DNA of 64,000 bases from an uncultured Bacteroidales bacterium (lineage in GTDB: Bacteria > Bacteroidota > Bacteroidia > Bacteroidales > P3): assembly GCA_947168515.1 (NCBI GenBank), contig CAMVMF010000009.1, positions 1 to 64,000 of the forward strand, written 5' to 3'. Both the position numbers and the translations under genes were made by a program. This document shows positions 7,487 to 16,872 of the stretch, one piece after another. The notes beneath the pieces are model-generated. The model searched no databases, was not told where the DNA came from, and saw only the letters and a list, made by a program, of their open reading frames with translations. How positions within the stretch are numbered: position 1 is the first letter of the stretch; each line of letters opens with the position of its first letter.

Positions 7487-7553
7487 AGTGAGTTTGAAGA
7501 GCTGAGTTGTGTTTCTTATATTAATGCTGTAAAATCAAATTGAAATACTAAAT

Positions 7554-8426
7554 ATGAGTGAGACTCAAGAATGGACAACAGTCATTAAGCCAAAAGACAA
7601 ATTGTTGGCTGTAGATGTTAAAGAGTTATGGCGGTACCGGGATCTATTTTCTTTATTTGTAAAGCGAAATATCATCACCCAGTATAAACAAACGGTTTTG
7701 GGCCCGGCCTGGTTTGTGATACAGCCTATAATGACCGTGTTTATGTACATGGTTGTTTTTGGCGGTATTGCAGGCATTGGAACGGATGGTATACCGCAGC
7801 CTTTGTTTTATTTGTCTGGTACCTGCATGTGGCACTATTTTTCAGATTGTTTGGGTAAAACTTCATCTACCTTTGTTTCCAATTCCGGGCTATTTGGTAA
7901 AGTGTATTTCCCAAGGCTTGTGACACCTTTGGCAAATGTTACCTCAAATCTGTTGCGTTTTGGAATACAGATGTGCCTCTTTATAGTAGTGTACATTATC
8001 TATGCAATAAAAGGGGATTGTCCAGCCTGCCCTAATTGGTATTTGCTGTTATTCCCAATATTAGTGCTCATGATGGCTGGGTTGGCTCTCGGATTTGGAT
8101 TGTTAATATCGAGTTGGACGACCAAATATCGTGATCTGAGCATTCTTTTCGGGTTCTTGACCAGTTTATGGATGTATGCCACCCCGATTGTGTACCCTTT
8201 AAGTATGGTGAAGGGGAAAGTGGTCGCTGGCATGGATTTGTATACAATCATGCGTCTGAATCCAGTGACCCCTGTACTGGAAACATTCAAGTATGGTGCC
8301 CTGGGAGCCGGTGAGTTTATCGGATGGGGGTGGCTGCTGTATAGTTTGGTCTTTATGGTAGTATTATTGTTCTTAGGTGTTTTGGTATTTAACAAGACTC
8401 AAAAGAGTTTTATGGACACAGTTTAA
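7554..8426 (+). CDS. ABC-2 polysaccharide exporter, permease subunit (Wzm-like)
   Basis: A 290-aa protein with a cytoplasmic N-terminus (DLFSLFVKRNIITQYKQTVLGPAW, the typical permease coupling region) and about six transmembrane helices. It would carry undecaprenyl-linked glycan across the inner membrane. Its ATPase partner is the Wzt-like gene at 12432, some 4 kb downstream, so the pair is split by the Gtr-like module and glf. Length and topology are normal for the family. Confidence 0.88.
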   Translation: MSETQEWTTVIKPKDKLLAVDVKELWRYRDLFSLFVKRNIITQYKQTVLGPAWFVIQPIMTVFMYMVVFGGIAGIGTDGIPQPLFYLSGTCMWHYFSDCLGKTSSTFVSNSGLFGKVYFPRLVTPLANVTSNLLRFGIQMCLFIVVYIIYAIKGDCPACPNWYLLLFPILVLMMAGLALGFGLLISSWTTKYRDLSILFGFLTSLWMYATPIVYPLSMVKGKVVAGMDLYTIMRLNPVTPVLETFKYGALGAGEFIGWGWLLYSLVFMVVLLFLGVLVFNKTQKSFMDTV

Positions 8427-8448
8427 TGAATAGCGAAAAAGACAAGTC

Positions 8449-8865
8449 ATGAATCAAACGAATTTTGTAGCCAAAATATATCATCGATTCCGGAATCTGA
8501 TTCTGTATGGAATCATCGGAGGATTCTGTTCGGCACTTGATTTTGTAATTTATACCGTTTTATGTCATTTTGACATATTGCCGTATTTGTGGGCAAATGT
8601 CCTCAGTGTGCATATAGGAATATTCACCTCGTTTGTCCTCAACCGACAATTGAACTTCAAAATAAAGGATAAGACGCCACAACGCTTTTTATCTTTTTAT
8701 TTTGTTGGCTTAATAGGATTAGGAATATCTTCGCTAATGCTGTATCTGATGGTTGATTATGCCCATTGGAATGAGATTATATGTAAATTAATAACCATCG
8801 TTGTAGTGGCGTTGGTTCAGTTTTTCCTTAATAAATATATAACATTTAAACCTTCCAAACAATGA
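8449..8865 (+). CDS. gtrA: GtrA-family membrane protein (probable lipid-linked sugar flippase)
   Basis: A 138-aa protein with four transmembrane helices. It has the GtrA pattern GIIGGFCSALDFVIYTVL near the N-terminus and FVLNRQLNFK after the second helix. GtrA proteins are thought to flip undecaprenyl-phosphate sugars to the periplasm. It overlaps the next gene by 4 nt, and the GtrB-like and GT-C genes follow. The three together look like a Gtr side-chain glycosylation cassette. Confidence 0.85.
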   Translation: MNQTNFVAKIYHRFRNLILYGIIGGFCSALDFVIYTVLCHFDILPYLWANVLSVHIGIFTSFVLNRQLNFKIKDKTPQRFLSFYFVGLIGLGISSLMLYLMVDYAHWNEIICKLITIVVVALVQFFLNKYITFKPSKQ

Positions 8866-9578
8866 AAGATGTTTTATACATAGTAATGCCTGCCTACAAT
8901 GAAGAGGCCAATATCGAAGATGTCATCAAGCAGTGGCACCCAGTAGCCGAGCGAATCAACGGAGAAGGAAATGAGGCTCGTGTTGTCATAGCAAATGACG
9001 GAAGCAAGGACAATACATTCGCAATTATGCAGCAATTGCAGAGCAAGTATCAATATTTGCTGCCATTAGACAAACCTAATTCTGGACATGGAGCGACGGT
9101 GTTGTATCTGTATAGATATGCTATTAGTAACGGTGCCAACTATGTGTTCCAAACAGATAGTGATGGTCAAACAATGCCCGATGAGTTTTGGCAGATGTGG
9201 AATAACCGTCATGTGTATGATTTCCAGATTGGTACACGCGGGGGGCGACAAGATGGATTCTCACGCATTGTGGTAACGAAGACGCTGCGGTTGGTTGTGT
9301 GGTTGATGTTCCATGTTTGGGTGAAGGATGCCAATACACCTTTCCGTCTGATGAAGGCAGAACGTTTGCAGGAAATCATGAAATGTATTCCAGAAGATTT
9401 CTTCCTATCCAATGTGGCCATCAGTGCCATAGCGGTCAAGAAAAAGGAGAAGATCGGATGGTATCCAATTACTTTCAGGCCTCGTCAAGGAGGTGTGAAT
9501 TCAATCAATTTGAAACGCATTTTCAAGATTGGCATGAAGTCGCTGGGAGACTTTAGAAAGATTAATAGGTCGCTGTAG
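8862..9578 (+). CDS. GT2 glycosyltransferase, GtrB/polyprenyl-phosphate sugar synthase-like
   Basis: A 238-aa GT-A fold enzyme with VMPAYNEEANI near residues 7-17, ANDGSKDNT and a DSDGQ metal-binding motif. It resembles the dolichyl-phosphate-mannose synthase branch. It lacks the two C-terminal transmembrane helices seen in many GtrB proteins. It probably charges undecaprenyl phosphate with a sugar for the GT-C enzyme that follows. ATGA coupling to gtrA supports a shared role. Confidence 0.82.
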   Translation: MKDVLYIVMPAYNEEANIEDVIKQWHPVAERINGEGNEARVVIANDGSKDNTFAIMQQLQSKYQYLLPLDKPNSGHGATVLYLYRYAISNGANYVFQTDSDGQTMPDEFWQMWNNRHVYDFQIGTRGGRQDGFSRIVVTKTLRLVVWLMFHVWVKDANTPFRLMKAERLQEIMKCIPEDFFLSNVAISAIAVKKKEKIGWYPITFRPRQGGVNSINLKRIFKIGMKSLGDFRKINRSL

Positions 9579-9598
9579 AAGAATTCTATAGGAGTATT

Positions 9599-11065
9599 TT
9601 GAAACAACTATCATTACACAGATTATCCTTGTTACTAGGCATAATTGGTCTAGTGATAGGTGCAATAATGCTTTATTTCAGGCCATGTGAGTCCTGGTAT
9701 GATGATGCCTTTTGGGCAGATTGGGGATACAGGTTGTCTCAGGGTGAATTTGTATCGAATGTATGGGGAGCTGGGCAGCCATCGTATAGTCCATTATATG
9801 CCCTATTTATGTCTTTATGGTATAGGGTATTTGGCTTTTCCTATATTGCTGCTCAGCTGCCCAACCTTATTTTTGCCTTCATAACTTATCTGGTAGTTTG
9901 TATACGTTTTGAGAATGGTAGATTATTTCGAACCAGGTGGGGTGTGGTTTGTTTTGCCTTTGGTTTTTGGGTTGCCGATGGCCTATTTGGAATTTTTACG
10001 TGTGGCAGAGTTGATACCCTATGTTTACTATTAGGAATATTAACATTAGACTCATATTTCCGGTCATATACGACTCATAAAAAGAAGGATATTATTTTTT
10101 TCTGCATATGGAGTGCATTGCAGATGGCTACAGGATTTGAGGGAGTATTGTTCACGTCAGTCATACTTTTGTTACATGGATTATTAGTTTTTCACAGAAC
10201 GTTGCGTAATTGGACTTTGTATCTATGGTATGCATTGAGTTCGGTGGTTTCTTTTAGTGCAGTTTTGTTGTATATGGCACAGCATAATTGTGCAAAAGCC
10301 TTTTTAAGAACAACATTTGGTTTTAGTTATACAACACAAAGTATAATACATTTTGCAGAAACTGGAAAATTGACGTTTGAAAACAATGTTCCTATCGAAG
10401 AGGGAATGTCTTTCTTGGATAGAATAAATGCGTTAACTATAGATGGTTTGTTTACAAACAAAGAATACATCGTATTGCTTATCGTAGTGGTAATACTCAG
10501 TTTGATTGCTATATGTAGGAAAGATGTAAGAAGGCTATCACAAGAGAACCGTACGATGATTCTATCTAGTATACTGCTGCCTTGGATTTTTATTTTGGCC
10601 GGGCGTTATCCATGGTATTATACATGGGCTGCCTATATACCCTGCCTCATTTCTTTTTGTGTTTTGATTGAACAATATCATTTGGAAAAGATTTTATCGC
10701 CGATACTATGTGTAGGCATGTGTGTATGGTTTTGTTTCAGCCCCGATAACCAAAATCGAAAAAGAATAGACATTCATCGTTTGGTGGATAAACAAAATCT
10801 TCAAAATATTGAAGCTGCGAGAATAGACCCCAACGAATCTACTTATATTCCATATGAATGGTATTACTATTTGGCCCCATATAATAATAAGTTGTATTTT
10901 GAGGGTTCGGGGCGGTATCCAAAAGATATGTCCAAAATGATTTTATCAACTCCTCAGGAAATCAGTGCATGGAGTAACCTCTTCGAACTAGAATATCAAT
11001 ATGATATTGGCAGTTATAAGGTTTTCCGAGTATTGGGCGATAGAGGACAGAATATATTGAAGTAG
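9599..11065 (+). CDS. Multi-spanning GT-C glycosyltransferase (PMT/ArnT-like)
   Basis: A 488-aa protein with about ten transmembrane segments and an acidic pair in the first periplasmic loop (WYDDAFWADWGYRL, about residues 32-45), as in GT-C enzymes that use polyprenyl-phosphate sugars. A TTG start at 9599 keeps the first helix intact; the first in-frame ATG (9668) would cut into it. It is the third member of the Gtr-like module and probably adds a side-chain sugar to the polymer outside the inner membrane. Acceptor and sugar are unknown. Confidence 0.72.
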   Translation: MKQLSLHRLSLLLGIIGLVIGAIMLYFRPCESWYDDAFWADWGYRLSQGEFVSNVWGAGQPSYSPLYALFMSLWYRVFGFSYIAAQLPNLIFAFITYLVVCIRFENGRLFRTRWGVVCFAFGFWVADGLFGIFTCGRVDTLCLLLGILTLDSYFRSYTTHKKKDIIFFCIWSALQMATGFEGVLFTSVILLLHGLLVFHRTLRNWTLYLWYALSSVVSFSAVLLYMAQHNCAKAFLRTTFGFSYTTQSIIHFAETGKLTFENNVPIEEGMSFLDRINALTIDGLFTNKEYIVLLIVVVILSLIAICRKDVRRLSQENRTMILSSILLPWIFILAGRYPWYYTWAAYIPCLISFCVLIEQYHLEKILSPILCVGMCVWFCFSPDNQNRKRIDIHRLVDKQNLQNIEAARIDPNESTYIPYEWYYYLAPYNNKLYFEGSGRYPKDMSKMILSTPQEISAWSNLFELEYQYDIGSYKVFRVLGDRGQNILK

Positions 11066-11173
11066 TAATTTCATTAAAATGAATTGGCGACTTAATACTT
11101 GTGAATAATAATCTTTTGGTAACGTTAGAAATTATATTCATCTAGATTTTTCCATATTTTAAAATTAATAGTC

Positions 11174-12322
11174 ATGGGTGATAAAACATATGATTATCTT
11201 GTTGTCGGTTCTGGACTATATGGATCGACATTTGCATATTTTGCCAACAAGGCTGGTAAAAAATGTTTGGTGATAGACAAAAGACCTCATCTAGGTGGTA
11301 ATGTTTATTGTGATAATATAGAGGGAATAAATGTTCATAAATATGGAGCCCATATTTTCCACACATCAAACAAAGAGGTTTGGGATTTTGTGAACAGCAT
11401 TGTTCAATTCAACCGGTATACAAATTGCCCAGTGGCTAACTATAAAGGCCGCCTTTACAATCTGCCCTTTAATATGAATACTTTCTATCAGATGTGGGGT
11501 GTGACAACACCAGAACAGGCGAAGGCAAAGATTGAAGAGCAGCGTCGTGCAGCTGTAGCTCATTTGAACGGGGGAGATCCTCAAAACTTGGAGGAACAGG
11601 CACTAAGTTTGGTGGGTAAAGATATCTATGAAGCCTTGATTAAAGGATATACTGAGAAACAATGGGGAAGGAGCTGCACTGACCTACCTGCCTTTATTAT
11701 CAAAAGGTTGCCGTTGAGGTTTGTTTTTGATAACAACTACTTTAATGATATTTACCAAGGTGTTCCCATTGGAGGATATAACAAGTTGATAAATGGACTA
11801 TTGCAGGGAATAGAGGTTCGTCTGGGATGTGACTTTTTCTCCAATCGTGAAGAACTGTCAGGATTAGCAGATAAGATTGTATATACGGGACAAATAGATG
11901 AATTTTATGGCTTTGAATTTGGACATTTGGACTTTCGTACAGTTTCATTCGAGCAAGAGGTAAAAGATACCCCGAACTGGCAAGGAAACGCCGTTGTTAA
12001 TTATACTGACAGAGAAGTACCTTACACACGAGTGATAGAACATAAGCATTTCGAAATGTTCGGTCAAGCGGTATATGATTGCCCCAAAACAGTAGTCTCG
12101 TGGGAATACAGTACAGAATGGAAACCGGGCATGGAACCCTATTATCCTGTAAATGATGCCAAGAATAATGACTTATATCAGCGATATAAGAACAAGGCTG
12201 AGAGGGAAGAGAATGTGATTTTCGGGGGGAGGCTGGCTGAGTATAAATACTATGATATGGCACCCATTATTGAACAGGTGATGGCCAAGAAAGATTTGCT
12301 CTTCACAAAAAAAACGCTGTAA
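11174..12322 (+). CDS. glf: UDP-galactopyranose mutase
   Basis: A 382-aa flavoprotein of normal length, with the FAD-binding VVGSGLYGS at residues 10-18, an HLGGNVY motif, GAHIFHTS and a conserved C-terminal GRLAEYKYYDM. It converts UDP-galactopyranose to UDP-galactofuranose, so the polysaccharide most likely contains Galf. A 108-bp gap precedes it with no terminator seen. Confidence 0.95.
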   Translation: MGDKTYDYLVVGSGLYGSTFAYFANKAGKKCLVIDKRPHLGGNVYCDNIEGINVHKYGAHIFHTSNKEVWDFVNSIVQFNRYTNCPVANYKGRLYNLPFNMNTFYQMWGVTTPEQAKAKIEEQRRAAVAHLNGGDPQNLEEQALSLVGKDIYEALIKGYTEKQWGRSCTDLPAFIIKRLPLRFVFDNNYFNDIYQGVPIGGYNKLINGLLQGIEVRLGCDFFSNREELSGLADKIVYTGQIDEFYGFEFGHLDFRTVSFEQEVKDTPNWQGNAVVNYTDREVPYTRVIEHKHFEMFGQAVYDCPKTVVSWEYSTEWKPGMEPYYPVNDAKNNDLYQRYKNKAEREENVIFGGRLAEYKYYDMAPIIEQVMAKKDLLFTKKTL

Positions 12323-12431
12323 AAGGCGAACGTTGAAGGTCAAAAATCAAGATTTGTGGATGGGTAATACCAGTACATCTAAATCATTGTATATATCGGA
12401 AAGATTGTAGGACAGAAAGACAAGAACAATT

Positions 12432-13670
12432 ATGGCAACAGCAATAGAATTTAACCACGTATCGAAACAGTACAGATTAGGTTTGGTGTCAACAAGAACA
12501 TTGAGCCATGACCTGAATCGTTGGTGGGTAGTCAATGTTTTGGGTAAAGAAGACCCCTATTTAAAGATTGGGTCCGTAAACGATCGTTCAAAAAAAGCCG
12601 ACAGCGAATATGTGTGGGCATTGAAGGATATAGATTTTAAAGTTGAACAGGGCGATGTGATAGGTATTATAGGTAGAAATGGGGCTGGTAAAAGCACATT
12701 GTTGAAGTTGCTTTCTAAAGTAACGGGTCCAACTACGGGTACTATTAAAGCGAAAGGTCGTATTGGGTCGCTTTTAGAAGTGGGAACAGGCTTCCACCCA
12801 GAGATGACGGGAAGAGAGAATATCTATTTGAACGGGGCCATCCTTGGAATGACTAAAGCAGAGATATCTCGTAAGTTGGATGAAATCATCGATTTCAGTG
12901 GTTGCGAGAGATATATAGACACCCCGGTGAAACGTTATAGCTCGGGCATGACAGTCCGACTAGGTTTTGCAGTGGCTGCTTTTCTCGAACCAGAGATTCT
13001 AGTAGTAGATGAGGTACTGGCAGTAGGTGATGCCGAGTTTCAAAAAAAGGCCATTGGCAAGATGCAGGATGTAAGTCAAGGTGAAGGCCGTACAGTGCTA
13101 TTTGTGAGTCATAATATGGCCAGTATTCAGCAATTATGTCGTCATGGTATCCTACTGAAAAATGGTATGGTAGAGAAAGTTGGTGATGTAGGTGATGTCG
13201 TGGATTACTATTTGGGAGGGATGAAGACTGTTAACGATTTCAACCGGTCAGGAAATGGTTGCGTGAGAATTAGGGATTTAAGAATGAGTAGTGCCACAGT
13301 CACTTTAGGTGATGACCTAGAGATAGAAGTAGACCTGGAGGCCGTGAAGGATATCGAGATGGTGGATATCAGTTTTGACATAAAAGACGAGGTGGGAGCA
13401 CAGATAGCCCATGTGACAAATTATGATGACAAGTATAGCATTCCTTATATGAGAAAAGGAGAAAAAAAGACTGTGAACTGCAGAATAAAGAATATCAATC
13501 TTGCACCGGGTTGCTATACTTCCCATATCTGGATAGGCAATCCATACACTACATATGATAATATCTTAAGTTGTATACGTTTCAGAGTTACGCAGAATGA
13601 ACTTTTCATAAAGCGTATTACCCCTTATGATTCTTATTCCAAAGTGGTTCTGCAGTCTGAATGGAAATAG
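12432..13670 (+). CDS. ABC polysaccharide exporter, ATPase with C-terminal glycan-binding domain (Wzt-like)
   Basis: A 412-aa protein. The ATPase domain carries Walker A GRNGAGKST at 81-89, the signature YSSGMTVRLGFA and Walker B EILVVDEVLAVGD. Residues from about 255 on match a Wzt-type beta-sandwich that, in O9a-type systems, reads the capped end of the finished glycan before export. The extension suggests that chain termination or modification controls export here. Partner of the permease at 7554. Confidence 0.9.
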   Translation: MATAIEFNHVSKQYRLGLVSTRTLSHDLNRWWVVNVLGKEDPYLKIGSVNDRSKKADSEYVWALKDIDFKVEQGDVIGIIGRNGAGKSTLLKLLSKVTGPTTGTIKAKGRIGSLLEVGTGFHPEMTGRENIYLNGAILGMTKAEISRKLDEIIDFSGCERYIDTPVKRYSSGMTVRLGFAVAAFLEPEILVVDEVLAVGDAEFQKKAIGKMQDVSQGEGRTVLFVSHNMASIQQLCRHGILLKNGMVEKVGDVGDVVDYYLGGMKTVNDFNRSGNGCVRIRDLRMSSATVTLGDDLEIEVDLEAVKDIEMVDISFDIKDEVGAQIAHVTNYDDKYSIPYMRKGEKKTVNCRIKNINLAPGCYTSHIWIGNPYTTYDNILSCIRFRVTQNELFIKRITPYDSYSKVVLQSEWK

Positions 13671-13711
13671 TAATTGGACTATTTGAAGTAAACCACAACT
13701 AGTTAACTGAT

Positions 13712-14749
13712 ATGTGCAATTCGGACATAGTTTTAAGCATCCTTGTGATTTCGCACAATCAAGTTGAAGTACTGCCAAGATGTTTGGATAGTATTTTAGG
13801 GCAGCACTTAAATGTGAAATATGAAATAGTGGTTTCAGACGACAGGTCAACAGATGGGACATGGGAGTTAATAAAACGTTACGAAGAGAGGTATCCGGAC
13901 GTAGTACGTGGCATTAAATGTGATTCTGACGAGTGCAACCCAGTGACGCGCTCAGAGCGGTGTGGCTGGAACAAGGCTACGGCATATAAAAATGCAAGAG
14001 GTGAATTTTTTGTAAACATAGATGCGGATGATTATTTGAAGAGCGATGACATCTATCAGAAACAATTGGATACCTTAATAGAAAACCCAGACTGTGTGAT
14101 GTGTCAACAGCGAGTATGGCAAGTAGATGATGGTGCCCCATTGGAGTCGGGTCATGCATGGCCAGATGCTCCGTTTTTGAAAGACGGTATGAAAATGGGT
14201 CCGAGATACATCATTCTGAATGACTTACAGGGGTTGAACCAAACTTATATGACTAGGCGGAATAAAGCCGTAGACCCTATTGCATTATATGGGAAGTGGT
14301 ATGATGACACGATAATTACATTACATCATTTGCAGTTTGGCAAAGTTGTTTTTATCGACAGAGCTGATTATGTGTGGGTTCAATATAGCGGGAGCATAAG
14401 TAATTCGTATAAAGGAGATGACCTCCTAGTTGGTTATGCTTTGCTGCCATATCAAAATGCGTTGCTAGTACCGAAATTCAGTGATATATTTGTATCAAAA
14501 GATAATCTGAGACTGGTGAACCTGTTAAAGAAATCTATATTTCACAAAATCCAGTTGAGCCCCATCACCAAACAGTATATGGCTCAATTTCAGGGTTTCA
14601 TCTTTCATTATTATGCAGGAAGGCAATCTCGGATTATGGACAAAATAAGATTAGCCAGAATACTGATAATATACAAGCAGACCAAGACTGGTGGGAAAAG
14701 GAATAAAAATACTGATGAAAAATTGAAAGATTTGTTGCTAGGAGAATAG
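13712..14749 (+). CDS. GT2 glycosyltransferase
   Basis: A 345-aa protein with a GT-A domain in the first ~230 residues: SILVISHNQVEVLPRCLDSIL, a SDDRSTDGT loop and the DADDY metal motif near residue 108. The C-terminal 100 residues are basic and may contact the membrane. It acts in the cytoplasm on lipid-linked intermediates. Donor and linkage are not predictable from sequence. Confidence 0.85.
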   Translation: MCNSDIVLSILVISHNQVEVLPRCLDSILGQHLNVKYEIVVSDDRSTDGTWELIKRYEERYPDVVRGIKCDSDECNPVTRSERCGWNKATAYKNARGEFFVNIDADDYLKSDDIYQKQLDTLIENPDCVMCQQRVWQVDDGAPLESGHAWPDAPFLKDGMKMGPRYIILNDLQGLNQTYMTRRNKAVDPIALYGKWYDDTIITLHHLQFGKVVFIDRADYVWVQYSGSISNSYKGDDLLVGYALLPYQNALLVPKFSDIFVSKDNLRLVNLLKKSIFHKIQLSPITKQYMAQFQGFIFHYYAGRQSRIMDKIRLARILIIYKQTKTGGKRNKNTDEKLKDLLLGE

Positions 14750-14776
14750 TACAAAGGGTAATTACTTATTCACAAA

Positions 14777-15799
14777 ATGAATATATTAGATTGCACTATA
14801 CGAGACGGTGGTTATGTGACCAATAATCAGTGGGAGGAAGAAACACTGAAAGCGATTATGACCATCCTCTCTTCTGCAGGAATCAAATATATAGAGGTCG
14901 GCAATACGTTAGGACTTGGAATGTGCCACAGAGATGCGACACCCCATACTGATGAATACTTCATGAAGGCCTGTATGCCACTCAAAGGTGACTCAATGTT
15001 GGGGATGTTCTTTATTCCAAATGTTGGGAAAAAAGAAGACATTGCATGGTTTCGAGATAATGGAGGGGATTTTGTCAGGGTGGGAGCTAATGCCACGACG
15101 ATAGAAACCACTTTTGAATATATCAGTTACGCCAAGTCGTTAGGGTTATGGGTCAGTTGTAACCTCATGAAAACATATACTATCAGTAAGTATAATCTGG
15201 CGAGAATGGCCAAGGGGGTTATAGATTCGGGTGCCGATTGTTTGTATCTTGTGGATTCTGCTGGAGGAATGCTACCCAATCAGGTTTCGGAATATGTAAG
15301 GGCCATAAAGGAATTTTATAATATATCTGTAGGATTTCATGGACATAATAACTTACAGTTAGCAAATGGTAACAGTTTTGTCGCAATTCAGGCTGGAGCG
15401 GACTTTATAGATGGAACCCTTCAAGGACTGGGACGAGGTGCAGGAAATACACATCTAGAATCGATGATAGCCATATGCCAAAAGGCGAATTTGTTACCAA
15501 GCCATTGTAATGTGTTGGAACTTGCTGATAAAGGAGAACAGGTAGTGGGTGGATTGCTGCATTTGGGCAATACCAAGCGTGAGATAAACATAGGAATACA
15601 TAATTTTCATGATTCATTCACGAACCAATTAGAAAAAGCTTCCGAAAAGTATGGAGTGGATCCTGATTTGTTGATGGCAGAAGTATGTAAGATAAATGTG
15701 ATCAATCCATCGGAGGAACTTTTTGATTTTGCCGCGATGAGACTGAAAAAAGGTAAGGTATTCAAATATGCTCCAGCATACTCCCACAAAAACATATAA
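14777..15799 (+). CDS. DRE-TIM metallolyase-like aldolase (4-hydroxy-2-oxovalerate aldolase superfamily)
   Basis: A 340-aa TIM barrel with D5-C-T-I-R9-D10-G-G, the H188-G-H190 metal pair and GLGRGAGNTHLE near the C-terminal part. Classical DmpG/BphI aldolases have RDGMH, whose His is proposed as catalytic base; here the motif is RDGGY, so the chemistry may differ. The family makes or splits C-C bonds next to 2-oxo acids. It heads a trio with a Rossmann protein and an ATP-grasp enzyme. This is unusual for a capsule operon and suggests synthesis of a non-sugar acyl or oxo-acid group. Confidence 0.75.
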   Translation: MNILDCTIRDGGYVTNNQWEEETLKAIMTILSSAGIKYIEVGNTLGLGMCHRDATPHTDEYFMKACMPLKGDSMLGMFFIPNVGKKEDIAWFRDNGGDFVRVGANATTIETTFEYISYAKSLGLWVSCNLMKTYTISKYNLARMAKGVIDSGADCLYLVDSAGGMLPNQVSEYVRAIKEFYNISVGFHGHNNLQLANGNSFVAIQAGADFIDGTLQGLGRGAGNTHLESMIAICQKANLLPSHCNVLELADKGEQVVGGLLHLGNTKREINIGIHNFHDSFTNQLEKASEKYGVDPDLLMAEVCKINVINPSEELFDFAAMRLKKGKVFKYAPAYSHKNI

Positions 15800-15850
15800 T
15801 TGGTTCAGTCTCATAGAATGCCAAATAGTTAGTTTGCATATATTCAAAAC

Positions 15851-16870
15851 ATGAATTTTAAGCAGAAATACGAACAGATGCTTGGAGAAATGGAAGGTTT
15901 GGTTAGGATTACTAACAAACGTTCCGTTCTCATTTTGCTTCAGCATACAAGAGATGAGGATATAGAGGTATGCGTACCCGCTGTAAGAGAAAGCATCTCT
16001 AACATTATAGGTTTTGTCTCATTAGGAGATGAAAGCGAGTTGCCATATCTGATAGAGCGTTCGACTGGTATTGTGGATACCATACTGATTGATATAGATC
16101 TCAAGCGAAAAAATACAGAAATAATACGTTCCCAGGCCACAAGGCTAGCAGCTGATCGAGGTATATCTATAGCATATTATAGCGATTATTCCTCATGGGT
16201 TTCTTCGGCAATAGCGTTTATGATGGAGATTGAGCGAAAAGAGTCCTTGAAAACAATTTTTGACAGCAAACTGTTGCTGGTTGGGAAAAATGCGCTAGCT
16301 ACTAGAATGGTATTGGAGTTGATAGGTAAAGGGATAGATGTTTATATATTTGAAAAGGAATATCCTACAAGTACCTTCCCGGTTTCAGGGGGAAAGTTGG
16401 AATTAGAATCACCCTATATTCATAAAATAGATACAATTTCAGGAAATCAATTTGATATTTTGGTTGGTTGTGAGATACAGTCGAGGAGTGCTTTTCTGAG
16501 TGACCTTTCTTTGATGGAATTCGGTCAGATTTATGATATAGGTATTAATAATTTTTCCCAAGAGTTCATAAAGCATCAACGCCAAAAAGGAGCCATAGTG
16601 TATCGTTCTGATGACAGGGCTGGTATCTCTGGGATAGTGGTAAACCTGATGGAAACAAACGAGTTGGTCAATTTCCGATTAGGTAGGACCTCCGTAGGAG
16701 GTATTCCCATTGTGAGTGGAGGCTATATGGGAGAATTGGGGGATGTGGTTGTTGATAATTATAACGATGCACATGTTGTGTTCGGCATAGCCAATGGCGA
16801 TGGTACATTTAAACATGCCCTAACCGAAGAGGATGCGAGCAACTTGAATAAAATAAAAAAACTAATTTAG
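15851..16870 (+). CDS. Rossmann-like protein of unknown function, partner of the aldolase and ATP-grasp genes
   Basis: A 339-aa protein I cannot name. An N-terminal alpha/beta half (about 1-145) is followed by a second nucleotide-binding-like fold beginning LLLVGKNALATRMVLELI, with an acidic strand end (VYIFEKE) of the type that binds NAD(P). The last ~60 residues hold a conserved-looking GGIPIVSGGYMGELGD segment. There is no signal peptide. A 51-bp gap follows the aldolase, and only 2 bases separate it from the ATP-grasp gene. It may be an oxidoreductase for the aldolase product; that is inference. Confidence 0.55.
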   Translation: MNFKQKYEQMLGEMEGLVRITNKRSVLILLQHTRDEDIEVCVPAVRESISNIIGFVSLGDESELPYLIERSTGIVDTILIDIDLKRKNTEIIRSQATRLAADRGISIAYYSDYSSWVSSAIAFMMEIERKESLKTIFDSKLLLVGKNALATRMVLELIGKGIDVYIFEKEYPTSTFPVSGGKLELESPYIHKIDTISGNQFDILVGCEIQSRSAFLSDLSLMEFGQIYDIGINNFSQEFIKHQRQKGAIVYRSDDRAGISGIVVNLMETNELVNFRLGRTSVGGIPIVSGGYMGELGDVVVDNYNDAHVVFGIANGDGTFKHALTEEDASNLNKIKKLI

Positions 16871-16872
16871 CT

